Both the position numbers and the translations under genes were made by a program. From Pandoraea sp. (GTDB taxonomy: Bacteria > Pseudomonadota > Gammaproteobacteria > Burkholderiales > Burkholderiaceae), in NCBI GenBank assembly GCA_031291335.1, contig JARLJF010000012.1, positions 1-51,715 on the forward strand: a DNA stretch of 51,715 bases, written 5' to 3'. Below are positions 31,866-39,892 of this stretch, in pieces (position 1 is the first letter of the stretch; each line of letters opens with the position of its first letter). A model generated the notes under the pieces. The model did no database searches. It was not told the DNA's origin and worked only from the letters and a program-made list of their open reading frames with translations.

Positions 31866-33032
31866 ATGAGCGAATCGGCAACCTCCCAACCGAATCAACC
31901 GTTCCTGCCCTTCACGCGGCCGACCATCGACGACGCCACCATTGCCGGCGTGTCCGAGGTGCTGCGCTCCGGCTGGATCACCTCGGGCCCGCAAGTACAG
32001 GCCTTCGAGAAGGCACTTTCCGAATACTTTGGTGCACGCCCCGTGCGCGTCTTCAACTCGGGCACCGCAACGCTCGAGATCGGTCTGCGCCTTGCCGGCG
32101 TGCAAAGCGGCGACGAAGTCATTACCACGCCGCTGTCGTGGGTCGCGACGTCCAACGTGATTCTGGAAGTCGGTGCGACGCCGGTGTTCGTCGACGTCGA
32201 TCCGGCCACGCGCAATATCGATCTCGATTTGCTCGAAAAGGCGATCACGCCCAAGACCCGCGCCATCATCCCCGTCTATCTCGCCGGATTGCCGGTCGAC
32301 ATGGACCGGCTGTACGACATTGCACGTCGCCACAAACTGCGCGTGATCGAAGATGCCGCGCAAGCCATGGGGTCGACCTGGGGCGGCAAGCGCATCGGCT
32401 CGTTCGGCGATCTGATCTCGCTGAGCTTCCATGCCAACAAGAATCTGACCTCGATTGAAGGTGGCGCACTCATTTTCAACAATGAGGACGAGGCACGGCT
32501 TGCCGAGAAGTACCGTCTGCAGGGCGTGACACGCACCGGCTTCGACGGCATGGACGTCGACGTGCTGGGCGGCAAGTACAACCTGACGGACGTTGCCGCT
32601 CGCGTCGGCCTCGGCCAGATGCCGCATCTGGCGGAGTTCAATCGCCGGCGTACCGCATTGGCCCGCCTGTACTTCGACACACTCGCGGGCGGCCCCGCAG
32701 CGGCGCTCGGCCTGGGCCTGCCGCACGCCGACTTCACGAACTCGAACTGGCATATGTTCCAGGTCGAGCTGCCGCTCGAGCGCCTCACGATCGAGCGCGC
32801 CGGCGTCATGGAAAAACTCAAGGCCCGGGGCATCGGCAGCGGTGTCCACTACCCGGCCATCCACCTGTTTACAATGTATCGTTCACTCGGCTTCCATGAG
32901 GGGCAGTTCCCGCATACGGAACGCCTCGGCCGTGCACTCCTGACGCTGCCACTCTTCCCGGCCATGACCGATGCCGACGTTGCGCGCGTCTGCGAAGCCG
33001 TTAATGCCATTTGCGCTGACCATCAAAAATGA
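31866..33032 (+). CDS. arnB: UDP-4-amino-4-deoxy-L-arabinose--oxoglutarate aminotransferase ArnB
   Basis: A 388-residue DegT/DnrJ/EryC1 aminotransferase. Seen: LPFTRPTIDDATIAGVSEVLRSGWITSGPQV, FNSGTATLEIGLRLAG, TTPLSWVATSNVI, VIEDAAQAMGSTWGGKRIGSFGDLISLSFHANKNLTSIEGGAL with the PLP-lysine in HANKN. It transaminates UDP-Ara4O to UDP-Ara4N with glutamate. The ATG at 31866 is preferred over a TTG at 31854; TGAGG lies 13 bases upstream. Its stop overlaps the arnC start (ATGA). Confidence 0.95.
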   Translation: MSESATSQPNQPFLPFTRPTIDDATIAGVSEVLRSGWITSGPQVQAFEKALSEYFGARPVRVFNSGTATLEIGLRLAGVQSGDEVITTPLSWVATSNVILEVGATPVFVDVDPATRNIDLDLLEKAITPKTRAIIPVYLAGLPVDMDRLYDIARRHKLRVIEDAAQAMGSTWGGKRIGSFGDLISLSFHANKNLTSIEGGALIFNNEDEARLAEKYRLQGVTRTGFDGMDVDVLGGKYNLTDVAARVGLGQMPHLAEFNRRRTALARLYFDTLAGGPAAALGLGLPHADFTNSNWHMFQVELPLERLTIERAGVMEKLKARGIGSGVHYPAIHLFTMYRSLGFHEGQFPHTERLGRALLTLPLFPAMTDADVARVCEAVNAICADHQK

Positions 33033-34051
33033 ATCGTCCACAACTCTCCATCGTCGTCCCGGTTTATAACGAAGAGGCCGGACTTGCCGCCCTCTTCGCC
33101 CGGCTATATCCGGCGCTCGATCAGTTGGGCATGACTTACGAAGTGGTGTTCGTCAACGACGGCAGCCGCGACCGCTCGGCCGCGCTGCTCGCCGAACAGT
33201 ACCGTGCGCGTCCGGACGTGACGCGCGTCGTGCTGTTCAACGGCAACTATGGGCAGCACATGGCCATTCTGGCCGGCTTCGAACACACTCGCGGCGAATG
33301 GGTTGTCACGCTCGACGCCGATCTGCAGAATCCGCCCGAAGAAATCCGCAAACTGGTCGAGCAATTGGCCGCCGGCCACGATTACGTCGGCACGGTGCGC
33401 ATGAACCGTCAGGACACGTGGTTCCGCCGCCATGCCTCGCGTGCCATGAACCGTTTGCGCGAGCACATCACGCGCATCCGCATGACCGATCAGGGCTGCA
33501 TGCTGCGTGGCTACAGCCGCCATATCGTCGATACGGTCAATCAGTGCCGTGAGATCAACACGTTCATTCCTGCGCTGGCCTACACGTTCGCGCAAAACCC
33601 CACGGAAGTGGACGTCGCTCACGAAGAACGCTTTGCGGGCGAGTCGAAGTATTCGCTCTACAGCCTGATTCGCCTGAATTTCGACCTCGTCACCGGCTTC
33701 TCGGTGGTGCCGTTGCAATGGCTCTCGGGCGTGGGCATTACGTTGTCCGCCGCCTCGGGCATGCTGTTCATCGTGCTGATCGCCCGTCGCTTCCTCTTCG
33801 GCTCGGAAGTCCAGGGCGTGTTCACGCTGTTCGCCGTTACGTTCTGCCTGCTCGGCGTGATTCTGTTCGGCATGGGCCTGCTCGGCGAGTACATCGGCCG
33901 CATCTATCAGCAGGTTCGTCAGCGTCCGCGCTATCTGGTGCAGGCGGTGCTGGAAGAGCATCCGTCCGGCAGTTCGAATAAAACGCTCGACAGCGCCGCG
34001 AGCGCCAGCCAGGCCACCGGCGCAACGGAACTGGGATCACACGCGTCATGA
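33029..34051 (+). CDS. arnC: Undecaprenyl-phosphate 4-deoxy-4-formamido-L-arabinose transferase ArnC
   Basis: A 340-residue family 2 glycosyltransferase. The N-terminal GT-A domain reads LSIVVPVYNEEAGLAALFARL, with DxD-like TLDADLQNPPEEIRKL. Two C-terminal hydrophobic helices (LSGVGITLSAASGMLFIVLIARR and TLFAVTFCLLGVILFGMGLLGEYIGRIY) anchor it to the membrane. It attaches the formamido sugar to undecaprenyl phosphate. Both ends overlap neighbours by ATGA, so arnB, arnC and the formyltransferase are tightly coupled. Confidence 0.95.
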   Translation: MNRPQLSIVVPVYNEEAGLAALFARLYPALDQLGMTYEVVFVNDGSRDRSAALLAEQYRARPDVTRVVLFNGNYGQHMAILAGFEHTRGEWVVTLDADLQNPPEEIRKLVEQLAAGHDYVGTVRMNRQDTWFRRHASRAMNRLREHITRIRMTDQGCMLRGYSRHIVDTVNQCREINTFIPALAYTFAQNPTEVDVAHEERFAGESKYSLYSLIRLNFDLVTGFSVVPLQWLSGVGITLSAASGMLFIVLIARRFLFGSEVQGVFTLFAVTFCLLGVILFGMGLLGEYIGRIYQQVRQRPRYLVQAVLEEHPSGSSNKTLDSAASASQATGATELGSHAS

Positions 34052-34953
34052 GCGCCAAAGCCATCGTTTTCGCGTATCACAACGTTGGCGTGCGCTGCCT
34101 GCAGGTGCTGCTCGCGCGCGGTGTCGACGTCGCGCTCGTCGTGACGCATCAGGACAATCCGAACGAGAACATCTGGTTCGGCAACGTCGCCGGTGTCGCC
34201 GCCGAGCACGGCATCCCGGTCATCACCCCCGACGATCCGGCCGATCCCGCGCTGGCCGAGCAAATCCGGGCCATCGCGCCGGACTTCATCTTCTCGTTCT
34301 ACTACCGCCACATGATTCCCGTGGCCGTGCTGGAGATCGCCCCCCGAGGGGCCTTCAACATGCACGGCTCGCTGCTGCCGAAGTATCGCGGCCGCGTACC
34401 GGTGAATTGGGCTGTTTTGAAGGGTGAAACAGAAACCGGCGCGACGCTGCACGAAATGGCCGCCAAGCCGGACGCCGGCGCCATCATCGACCAGACGGCC
34501 GTGCCGATTCTGCCGGACGACACGGCTGGCGAAGTCTTCGAGAAGGTGACGGTCGCCGCCGAGCAGACGCTCTGGCGCTGCCTGCCCGGCCTGATTGCCG
34601 GCACGGCACCGCGCCAACCCAATGAACTGGCCGCTGGCAGCTACTTTGGGGGACGCAAGCCCGAAGACGGCCGCATCGATTGGTCGAAGCCCGCGCAGGA
34701 TGTCTACAACCTGATTCGCGCCGTCGCACCGCCCTATCCGGGCGCATTTACCGATGCCGCAGACCGCCGTTGGGTCGTCACACGCGCCCGCCTGTCACGC
34801 TCGCCGGTTCCTGCCGGTTTGCCCTGTGGACTGCAAGTAGTGGATAATGCGCTCCTTGGCGTTTGCGGCGACGCAAATGCCGTCGTCATTCATGAACTAT
34901 TGCTGGACGGCAAGCCTGTCACGCCGGAACAGTTTTCCCAGCTCAATCACTGA
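34048..34953 (+). CDS. UDP-Ara4N formyltransferase (separate ArnA N-terminal domain)
   Basis: A 301-residue formyltransferase matching the N-terminal half of E. coli ArnA: AIVFAYHNVGVRCLQVLLARGVDV, the formyl-donor site FSFYYRHMIPVAVLEIAPRGAFNMHGSLLPKYRGRVPVNWAVLKGE with the HGSLLPKYRG signature, and TGATLHEMAAKPDAGAIIDQ. It formylates UDP-Ara4N from 10-formyltetrahydrofolate. Here it is a stand-alone gene, unlike the fused enterobacterial ArnA. The start overlaps arnC, and the dehydrogenase gene begins seven bases after its stop. Confidence 0.93.
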   Translation: MSAKAIVFAYHNVGVRCLQVLLARGVDVALVVTHQDNPNENIWFGNVAGVAAEHGIPVITPDDPADPALAEQIRAIAPDFIFSFYYRHMIPVAVLEIAPRGAFNMHGSLLPKYRGRVPVNWAVLKGETETGATLHEMAAKPDAGAIIDQTAVPILPDDTAGEVFEKVTVAAEQTLWRCLPGLIAGTAPRQPNELAAGSYFGGRKPEDGRIDWSKPAQDVYNLIRAVAPPYPGAFTDAADRRWVVTRARLSRSPVPAGLPCGLQVVDNALLGVCGDANAVVIHELLLDGKPVTPEQFSQLNH

Positions 34954-34960
34954 CCGTAAT

Positions 34961-36010
34961 ATGAAAAAAGTCCTGATTCTCGGTGTCAACGGGTTCATCG
35001 GCCACCATCTGTCGAAGCGCATCCTTGAGACGACCGACTGGGAAGTTTATGGCATGGACATGCTCACGGATCGCCTTGGCGATCTGATCAACCACGAGCG
35101 CATGCACTTCTTCGAAGGCGACATCACGATCAACAAGGAGTGGGTCGAGTACCACATCCGCAAGTGCGACGTGATCCTGCCGCTGGTCGCCATCGCCACG
35201 CCGGCCACCTACGTGAAGTCACCGCTGCGCGTGTTCGAACTCGACTTCGAGGCGAACCTGCCGATCGTGCGTTCGGCCGTGAAGTACGGCAAGCATCTGG
35301 TGTTCCCGTCGACCTCCGAGGTCTACGGCATGTGCACCGACGGCGAATTCGATCCGGAAAACTCGCCGCTGATCTACGGCCCGATCAACAAGCCGCGTTG
35401 GATCTACGCTTGCTCGAAGCAGCTCATGGATCGTGTGATCTGGGGCTACGGCATGCAGGAAGGCCTGAATTTCTCGCTGTTCCGCCCGTTCAACTGGATT
35501 GGTGCCGGCCTTGACTCGATCTACACGCCGAAGGAAGGTTCGTCGCGCGTGGTCACGCAGTTCCTCGGCCACATTGCGCGTGGCGAGAACATCAGCCTGG
35601 TCGACGGTGGCAACCAGAAGCGCGCCTTTACCGACATTGACGATGGTATCGACGCCCTGGTGCGCATCATCGACAACAAGGACAACGTTGCCAGCGGCAA
35701 GATCTACAACATTGGCAACCCGACGAACAACTTCTCGGTGCGCGAGTTGGCCAACATGATGCTCAAGCTGGCCGCAGAAATCCCCGAGTACGCCGAGACG
35801 GCCAAGAAGGTTCAGCTCGTCGAAACGTCGTCGGGCGCCTACTACGGCAACGGTTATCAGGACGTGCAGAACCGCGTGCCGAAGATCGATAACACCATGC
35901 AGGAACTCGGCTGGGCGCCGACCACCTCGATGGACGACGCGCTGCGCAAGATTTTCGAAGCGTATCGCGGTCATGTCGCCGAAGCTCGCCGCCTGGTCGA
36001 GGGCGAGTAA
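34961..36010 (+). CDS. UDP-glucuronate oxidative decarboxylase (separate ArnA C-terminal domain)
   Basis: A 349-residue extended SDR enzyme matching the C-terminal half of ArnA. Seen: KVLILGVNGFIGHHLSKRIL (NAD site), STSEVYGM, and YACSKQLMDRVIWGYG with the YxxxK pair. SLFRPFNWIGAGLDS and the decarboxylation-linked arginine region NPTNNFSVRELANMM are also present. It oxidises and decarboxylates UDP-glucuronate to UDP-Ara4O, the first committed step. The frame extends to 34847, but the ATG at 34961 gives the family N-terminus. No Shine-Dalgarno is clear, so translation probably depends on the gene before it. Confidence 0.95.
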   Translation: MKKVLILGVNGFIGHHLSKRILETTDWEVYGMDMLTDRLGDLINHERMHFFEGDITINKEWVEYHIRKCDVILPLVAIATPATYVKSPLRVFELDFEANLPIVRSAVKYGKHLVFPSTSEVYGMCTDGEFDPENSPLIYGPINKPRWIYACSKQLMDRVIWGYGMQEGLNFSLFRPFNWIGAGLDSIYTPKEGSSRVVTQFLGHIARGENISLVDGGNQKRAFTDIDDGIDALVRIIDNKDNVASGKIYNIGNPTNNFSVRELANMMLKLAAEIPEYAETAKKVQLVETSSGAYYGNGYQDVQNRVPKIDNTMQELGWAPTTSMDDALRKIFEAYRGHVAEARRLVEGE

Positions 36011-36062
36011 CGCGAAGTGCTTCGGTCGGGCCCGCCACGTCGGGCCTGAACCTCGCACGACA

Positions 36063-36096
36063 CGCCCGGTGCGCCCTCGGCGCATCGGGCGTTTTT
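36063..36096 (+). terminator. Strong terminator inside the arn cluster
   Basis: CGCCCGGTGCGCC (36063-36075) pairs with GGCGCATCGGGCG (36079-36091) with one mismatch, followed by TTTTT. It lies 52 bases after the dehydrogenase stop and 99 bases before arnD. Confidence 0.85.
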
Positions 36097-36122
36097 GACT
36101 CGGCAAATTGATTTGATATTCC
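36095..36122 (+). promoter_or_regulatory. Possible separate promoter for arnD
   Basis: TTGACT (36095-36100) and TATTCC (36117-36122) are spaced 16 bases apart. The -35 overlaps the T-run of the terminator. The -10 match is only partial. Confidence 0.3.
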
Positions 36123-36194
36123 AGGTATCGACCGTCGCTCAACGCATTACGCGATCGCTCGGCGATACCCTGAATTCCCCACTCAAGGGCGGCT

Positions 36195-37100
36195 ATGGCC
36201 AAGATTGTCCTGAAGATCGACGTCGACACCCTGCGCGGCACGCGCGAAGGCGTGCCCAACCTGCTCGCCGCACTGGCCGAGCATGACGCGCAAGCGACGT
36301 TCCTGTTCAGCCTCGGGCCGGACCACACTGGCTGGGCGCTCAAGCGCGTCTTCCGCCCGGGCTTCCTGAAGAAGGTCTCGCGCACGTCGGTGGTCGAACA
36401 TTACGGCTTCAAGACCCTCATGTACGGCACCCTGCTCCCCGGCCCGGACATCGGTCGGCGCGCGGCTGACGTCATGCGCACCGTGCAGGCTGCCGGCCAC
36501 GAGACGGGCATCCACACGTGGGACCACACCTACTGGCAAGACAACGTGCGCACGCGCGACGCCGCCTGGACGCAGCGTCAGATGTCGCAAGCGTATGCGC
36601 GTTTCACGCAGATTTTCGGTGCGCCACCGCTCACGCATGGCGCAGCCGGCTGGCAGATGAACCACGACGCGTTCCGGCAAATCGACGCCTGGGGCATGAA
36701 ATATGCGTCGGATGGGCGTGGCACCGCGCCGCACTACCCGATCGTCGACGGTGTCCGCCTGAAACATGTGCAGATGCCAACGACGCTTCCCACGGTGGAT
36801 GAGCTGCTCGGCATCGACGGCCGCGACATCAACGGCGTGGCCGAGCATCTGCTTGCCCTGACCCGCGATCCGGCGCAACATCACGTGTTCACGCTTCACG
36901 CAGAACTCGAAGGCCAGAAGCTGGCCCCGTTGTTCCGGCAATTGCTGGCCGGATGGCGTCGCCAGGGACATGATCTGGTGACGATGGGCCAGTACTACGA
37001 GACGCTCGATCTCGCCGCACTGCCGGCGCATCCGGTCGTGTGGGGTGAAATTCCGGGCCGCTCAGGCGATCTGATTCTCGAGGGCCAGGCGGCTGCCTGA
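36195..37100 (+). CDS. arnD: Polysaccharide deacetylase-type ArnD deformylase
   Basis: A 301-residue NodB-fold enzyme. Seen: VLKIDVDTLRGTREGVPNLLAALAEHDAQATFLFSLGPDHTG with the metal-site Asp-Asp region, ETGIHTWDHTYWQD with the metal His residues, and LTHGAAGWQMNHDAF. It removes the formyl group from the undecaprenyl-linked sugar in the periplasm-facing leaflet, locking the pathway forward. It is cut off from the rest of the cluster by a terminator. bcp starts 57 bases downstream. Confidence 0.95.
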   Translation: MAKIVLKIDVDTLRGTREGVPNLLAALAEHDAQATFLFSLGPDHTGWALKRVFRPGFLKKVSRTSVVEHYGFKTLMYGTLLPGPDIGRRAADVMRTVQAAGHETGIHTWDHTYWQDNVRTRDAAWTQRQMSQAYARFTQIFGAPPLTHGAAGWQMNHDAFRQIDAWGMKYASDGRGTAPHYPIVDGVRLKHVQMPTTLPTVDELLGIDGRDINGVAEHLLALTRDPAQHHVFTLHAELEGQKLAPLFRQLLAGWRRQGHDLVTMGQYYETLDLAALPAHPVVWGEIPGRSGDLILEGQAAA

Positions 37101-37157
37101 ACCCGTTTCGACCCACTTCCCCGTTCCGGCCTCGCAAGGCCACCCAAGGAGACCATA

Positions 37158-37619
37158 GTGACGGTAGCCATCGACACTCCCGTGCCCGATTTCACCGCAC
37201 CGGCCACCGGCGGCGATTTTTCGCTCAAGGCGCATCGCGGCCAGAAGGTGGTGATCTACTTTTACCCGAAGGACAACACCCCCGGCTGCACGACGGAAGG
37301 CATGAATTTCCGCGACAGCTACGATCAGTTCCAGGCCGCCGGCGCGCAGATCATCGGCGTGTCGCGCGACAGCCTGCGCTCGCACGAGAATTTCCAGCGA
37401 AAGCTCGAACTGCCCTTCCCGCTGATCTCGGACGGTGACGAAGCGGTCTGCAAGCTGTTCGGTGTCATCAAGCTGAAAAAACTGTATGGCAAAGAACATC
37501 TGGGTATCGAGCGCAGCACGTTCCTGATCGACGAAAAGGGTGTGTTGCGCAAGGAGTGGCGTGGCGTGCGCGTGCCCGATCACGTTGCTGAAGTCCTGGC
37601 TGCCGTACAGGCGCTCTGA
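37158..37619 (+). CDS. bcp: Thioredoxin-dependent peroxiredoxin Bcp
   Basis: A 153-residue atypical peroxiredoxin (BCP/PrxQ). The peroxidatic Cys lies in FYPKDNTPGCTTEGMNFRD, preceded by VIY and followed by IIGVSRDSLRSHENFQRKLELPFPLISD. No second Cys five residues on (the CxxxxC of many PrxQ) is present, so it behaves as a one-Cys type. It reduces organic and hydrogen peroxides in the cytoplasm. Start is GTG with AAGGAGA upstream. It follows arnD closely and may share its transcript. Confidence 0.94.
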   Translation: MTVAIDTPVPDFTAPATGGDFSLKAHRGQKVVIYFYPKDNTPGCTTEGMNFRDSYDQFQAAGAQIIGVSRDSLRSHENFQRKLELPFPLISDGDEAVCKLFGVIKLKKLYGKEHLGIERSTFLIDEKGVLRKEWRGVRVPDHVAEVLAAVQAL

Positions 37620-37747
37620 ACACCGACAGGCATGTGCGATGCCCCGGAGAAATGAGCGCCGGGCATCGCCGGCGAACCGGCACGAGCGCTATCCGCACGG
37701 GTGTTGCGAACAGGCCGAAAGCCGCCACCAGTCAGGACATTCGACGC

Positions 37748-37776
37748 TATACAAGTACGGCAAGAGACGTTATAGT
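37748..37776 (+). promoter_or_regulatory. Promoter of a small RNA-like unit
   Basis: TATACA (37748-37753) and TATAGT (37771-37776) stand 17 bases apart, a good sigma-70 layout. The expected start is near 37783. Confidence 0.55.
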
Positions 37777-37782
37777 CGGCCG

Positions 37783-37881
37783 TAATGATCAAGCGCATTG
37801 AACGAGACTATTGCAGGCGTCGCCACGGCGGCGCCTTCAGCCAAGCCGCCTCTCCGGTGCGTCCGGGCAGGCGGCTTTTTT
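37783..37881 (+). ncRNA. Candidate small RNA or phoH leader/attenuator, about 100 nt
   Basis: The unit runs from a sigma-70-type promoter to a strong terminator. It contains a 9-bp-plus hairpin at 37815-37836 with a CACG loop. The terminator hairpin joins AAGCCGCCT (37843-37851) to AGGCGGCTT (37869-37877) and is followed by a T-run to 37881. Its 17-base loop includes CTCC, complementary to a Shine-Dalgarno core. The phoH ATG is 70 bases further on with no convincing promoter between, so it could instead be an attenuating leader. I do not recognise it as any known RNA family. Confidence 0.5.
37843..37881 (+). terminator. Terminator of the bcp region/small RNA unit
   Basis: A perfect 9-bp stem AAGCCGCCT/AGGCGGCTT with a 17-base loop, followed by four further T residues after the paired TT. 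Confidence 0.85.
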
Positions 37882-37951
37882 GTTGCCGGGACGTGTTGTA
37901 TCGCTGTCTGTCCTGGCCGAGTAGTGTTGTGTTTTCTTGAACGGGAAATCT

Positions 37952-39688
37952 ATGCCATTGCCATCGGCGCCGACCAAACCGGGCACGCTGCTTGCCCCGG
38001 AACAATTCCCCACTCGCCTCAAACCTTCGCGCACGGAGGCCAAGAAACCGATCCCCTCATCTGAACAACACGCACTGGGCGAGACGTCTGGTGCGGCTGG
38101 TACGGCCGAGTTGAAGGTCGTCCCCAAAACAGGTCCGGTGACGCAGACTGCACCACAGCCGTCGCCTGCTGCACGCTCGCCCCAATCGCCTCCGGCAGCC
38201 GACTCGACCGGCGCAACCCCGTCTCTCAAGGCCGTGAAATCGACGGCGACGAACGGTGGTTCGAAGCGTGCCCGCAACAAGGATCAGGAACCCGCCAAGC
38301 TCTTCGTGCTGGATACGAACGTGCTCATGCATGACCCGAGCAGCCTGTTCCGCTTCGAAGAGCACGACGTCTATCTGCCGATGATGACGTTGGAAGAGTT
38401 GGACAACCACAAGAAGGGCATGTCGGAAGTGGCGCGCAACGCGCGTCAGGTGAGCCGCACCCTCGACGGGCTGGTCGCAGAAAGCGGCACGAAGTCGATG
38501 GCCGAGGGCATTCCGCTCTCGCGACTCGGCAACAAGGACGCCGCGGGCCGCTTGTACTTCCAGACCGACCTGCCCGAAGTGCCGCCGCTCGAAGGATTGC
38601 CGCAAGGCAAGGCCGACAACCAGATTCTGGGTGTCGTGCGGGCGTTGCAGGACAAGTTCCGCGATCGTCAGGTCGTGCTGGTGTCGAAAGACATCAACAT
38701 GCGCGTCAAGGCGCATGCGCTCGGTCTGCCTGCGGAAGACTATTTCAACGACAAGGTGCTCGAGGACAGCGATCTGCTTTACTCGGGTGTAATGGCGCTG
38801 CCGCCGGACTTCTGGACGAAGCACGGCAAGGGCATGGAGAGCTGGCAGGACAATCGAACCGGCACCACGTTCTACCGCATTACCGGGCCGCTGTGCATGA
38901 GCTTCCTCATCAACCAGTTCGTCTATCTGGAGACGAACAACGGCGAGGCACCCTTCTACGCGCAGGTTCGGGAGATCAACGGCAAGACGGCGCTGCTGCA
39001 GACGCTGCGCGACTATGGGCACCACAAGAACAATGTGTGGGGCATCACGGCACGCAACCGCGAGCAGAACTTCGCGCTGAACCTGCTGATGAATCCCGAA
39101 GTCGACTTCATCACGCTGCTCGGCCAGGCCGGTACCGGCAAGACGCTGCTCGCCCTCGCCGCGGGTCTGGCACAAACGCTCGACGAGAAGCGCTACAACG
39201 AAATCATCATCACGCGCGCGACCGTGCCCGTCGGTGAAGATATCGGCTTCCTGCCGGGCACCGAGGAAGAGAAGATGCAACCGTGGATGGGCGCATTCGA
39301 CGACAACCTCGAAGTGCTGCAAAAGACGGACGATTCCGCCGGCGAATGGGGCCGCGCGGCCACGCAGGAATTGATTCGCTCGCGACTCAAGGTCAAGAGC
39401 ATGAACTTCATGCGCGGCCGCACGTTCGTGAACAAGTTCGTCATCATCGACGAGGCGCAGAACCTGACGCCGAAGCAGATGAAGACGCTCGTCACGCGAG
39501 CCGGCCCCGGGACCAAGCTGATCTGTCTGGGCAACATCGCGCAGATCGATACGCCGTACCTGACCGAAGGCAGCTCGGGGCTCACCTACGTGGTGGATCG
39601 CTTCAAGGGCTGGGGCCACAGCGGACACGTCACGCTCGCGCGCGGCGAACGCTCGCGACTGGCCGACTACGCCGGGGAAATTCTCTGA
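37952..39688 (+). CDS. PhoH-family ATPase with N-terminal PIN domain (PhoH2-like)
   Basis: A 578-residue protein. After about 110 residues of low-complexity Pro/Thr/Ser comes a PIN ribonuclease domain (KLFVLDTNVLMHDPSSLFRFEEHDVYLPMMTLEELDNHKK, with the acidic residues DTN, EEL and, later, VLVSKDINMRVKA). The C-terminal PhoH domain has Walker A GQAGTGKT, VPVGEDIGFLPGTEEEKMQPWM, and Walker B FVIIDEAQNLTPKQMKTLVTRAG. PhoH2 proteins couple RNA unwinding to PIN cleavage. The physiological target here is unknown. The ATG at 37952 is preferred; a TTG lies 15 bases upstream. Confidence 0.93.
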   Translation: MPLPSAPTKPGTLLAPEQFPTRLKPSRTEAKKPIPSSEQHALGETSGAAGTAELKVVPKTGPVTQTAPQPSPAARSPQSPPAADSTGATPSLKAVKSTATNGGSKRARNKDQEPAKLFVLDTNVLMHDPSSLFRFEEHDVYLPMMTLEELDNHKKGMSEVARNARQVSRTLDGLVAESGTKSMAEGIPLSRLGNKDAAGRLYFQTDLPEVPPLEGLPQGKADNQILGVVRALQDKFRDRQVVLVSKDINMRVKAHALGLPAEDYFNDKVLEDSDLLYSGVMALPPDFWTKHGKGMESWQDNRTGTTFYRITGPLCMSFLINQFVYLETNNGEAPFYAQVREINGKTALLQTLRDYGHHKNNVWGITARNREQNFALNLLMNPEVDFITLLGQAGTGKTLLALAAGLAQTLDEKRYNEIIITRATVPVGEDIGFLPGTEEEKMQPWMGAFDDNLEVLQKTDDSAGEWGRAATQELIRSRLKVKSMNFMRGRTFVNKFVIIDEAQNLTPKQMKTLVTRAGPGTKLICLGNIAQIDTPYLTEGSSGLTYVVDRFKGWGHSGHVTLARGERSRLADYAGEIL

Positions 39689-39725
39689 CGTATTGCCGCC
39701 AGGCACGCGGTTCAACGCTGCACGC

Positions 39726-39750
39726 AACGGCGCCTTCGGCGCCGTTTTTT
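39726..39750 (+). terminator. Terminator of the phoH-like gene
   Basis: AACGGCGCC and GGCGCCGTT form a perfect 9-bp stem with a TTC loop, continued by a T-run to 39750. Confidence 0.92.
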
Positions 39751-39892
39751 ATTGACGTCGAGGCAGACAACATGGCGCATCGATGACAAAAATGCCTGGG
39801 AATCCGCGTATTTGTGACGTCAACGCCACAAAATGCCCGTATTCCGGCACTTTTGCGATGCATTCGCCCGCCAAGCGTCGTAAACTCGGCCC

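Noticed and set aside
37783..37881. Identity of the small RNA as 4.5S, 6S or a tRNA-like RNA
   Set aside because: The conserved SRP loop, the 6S bulge architecture and tRNA motifs are all absent.
37785..37940. A short frame (starting MIKRIERDYC) inside the small RNA unit
   Set aside because: It reads through both hairpins and the terminator, and has no ribosome-binding site. RNA structure explains the region better.
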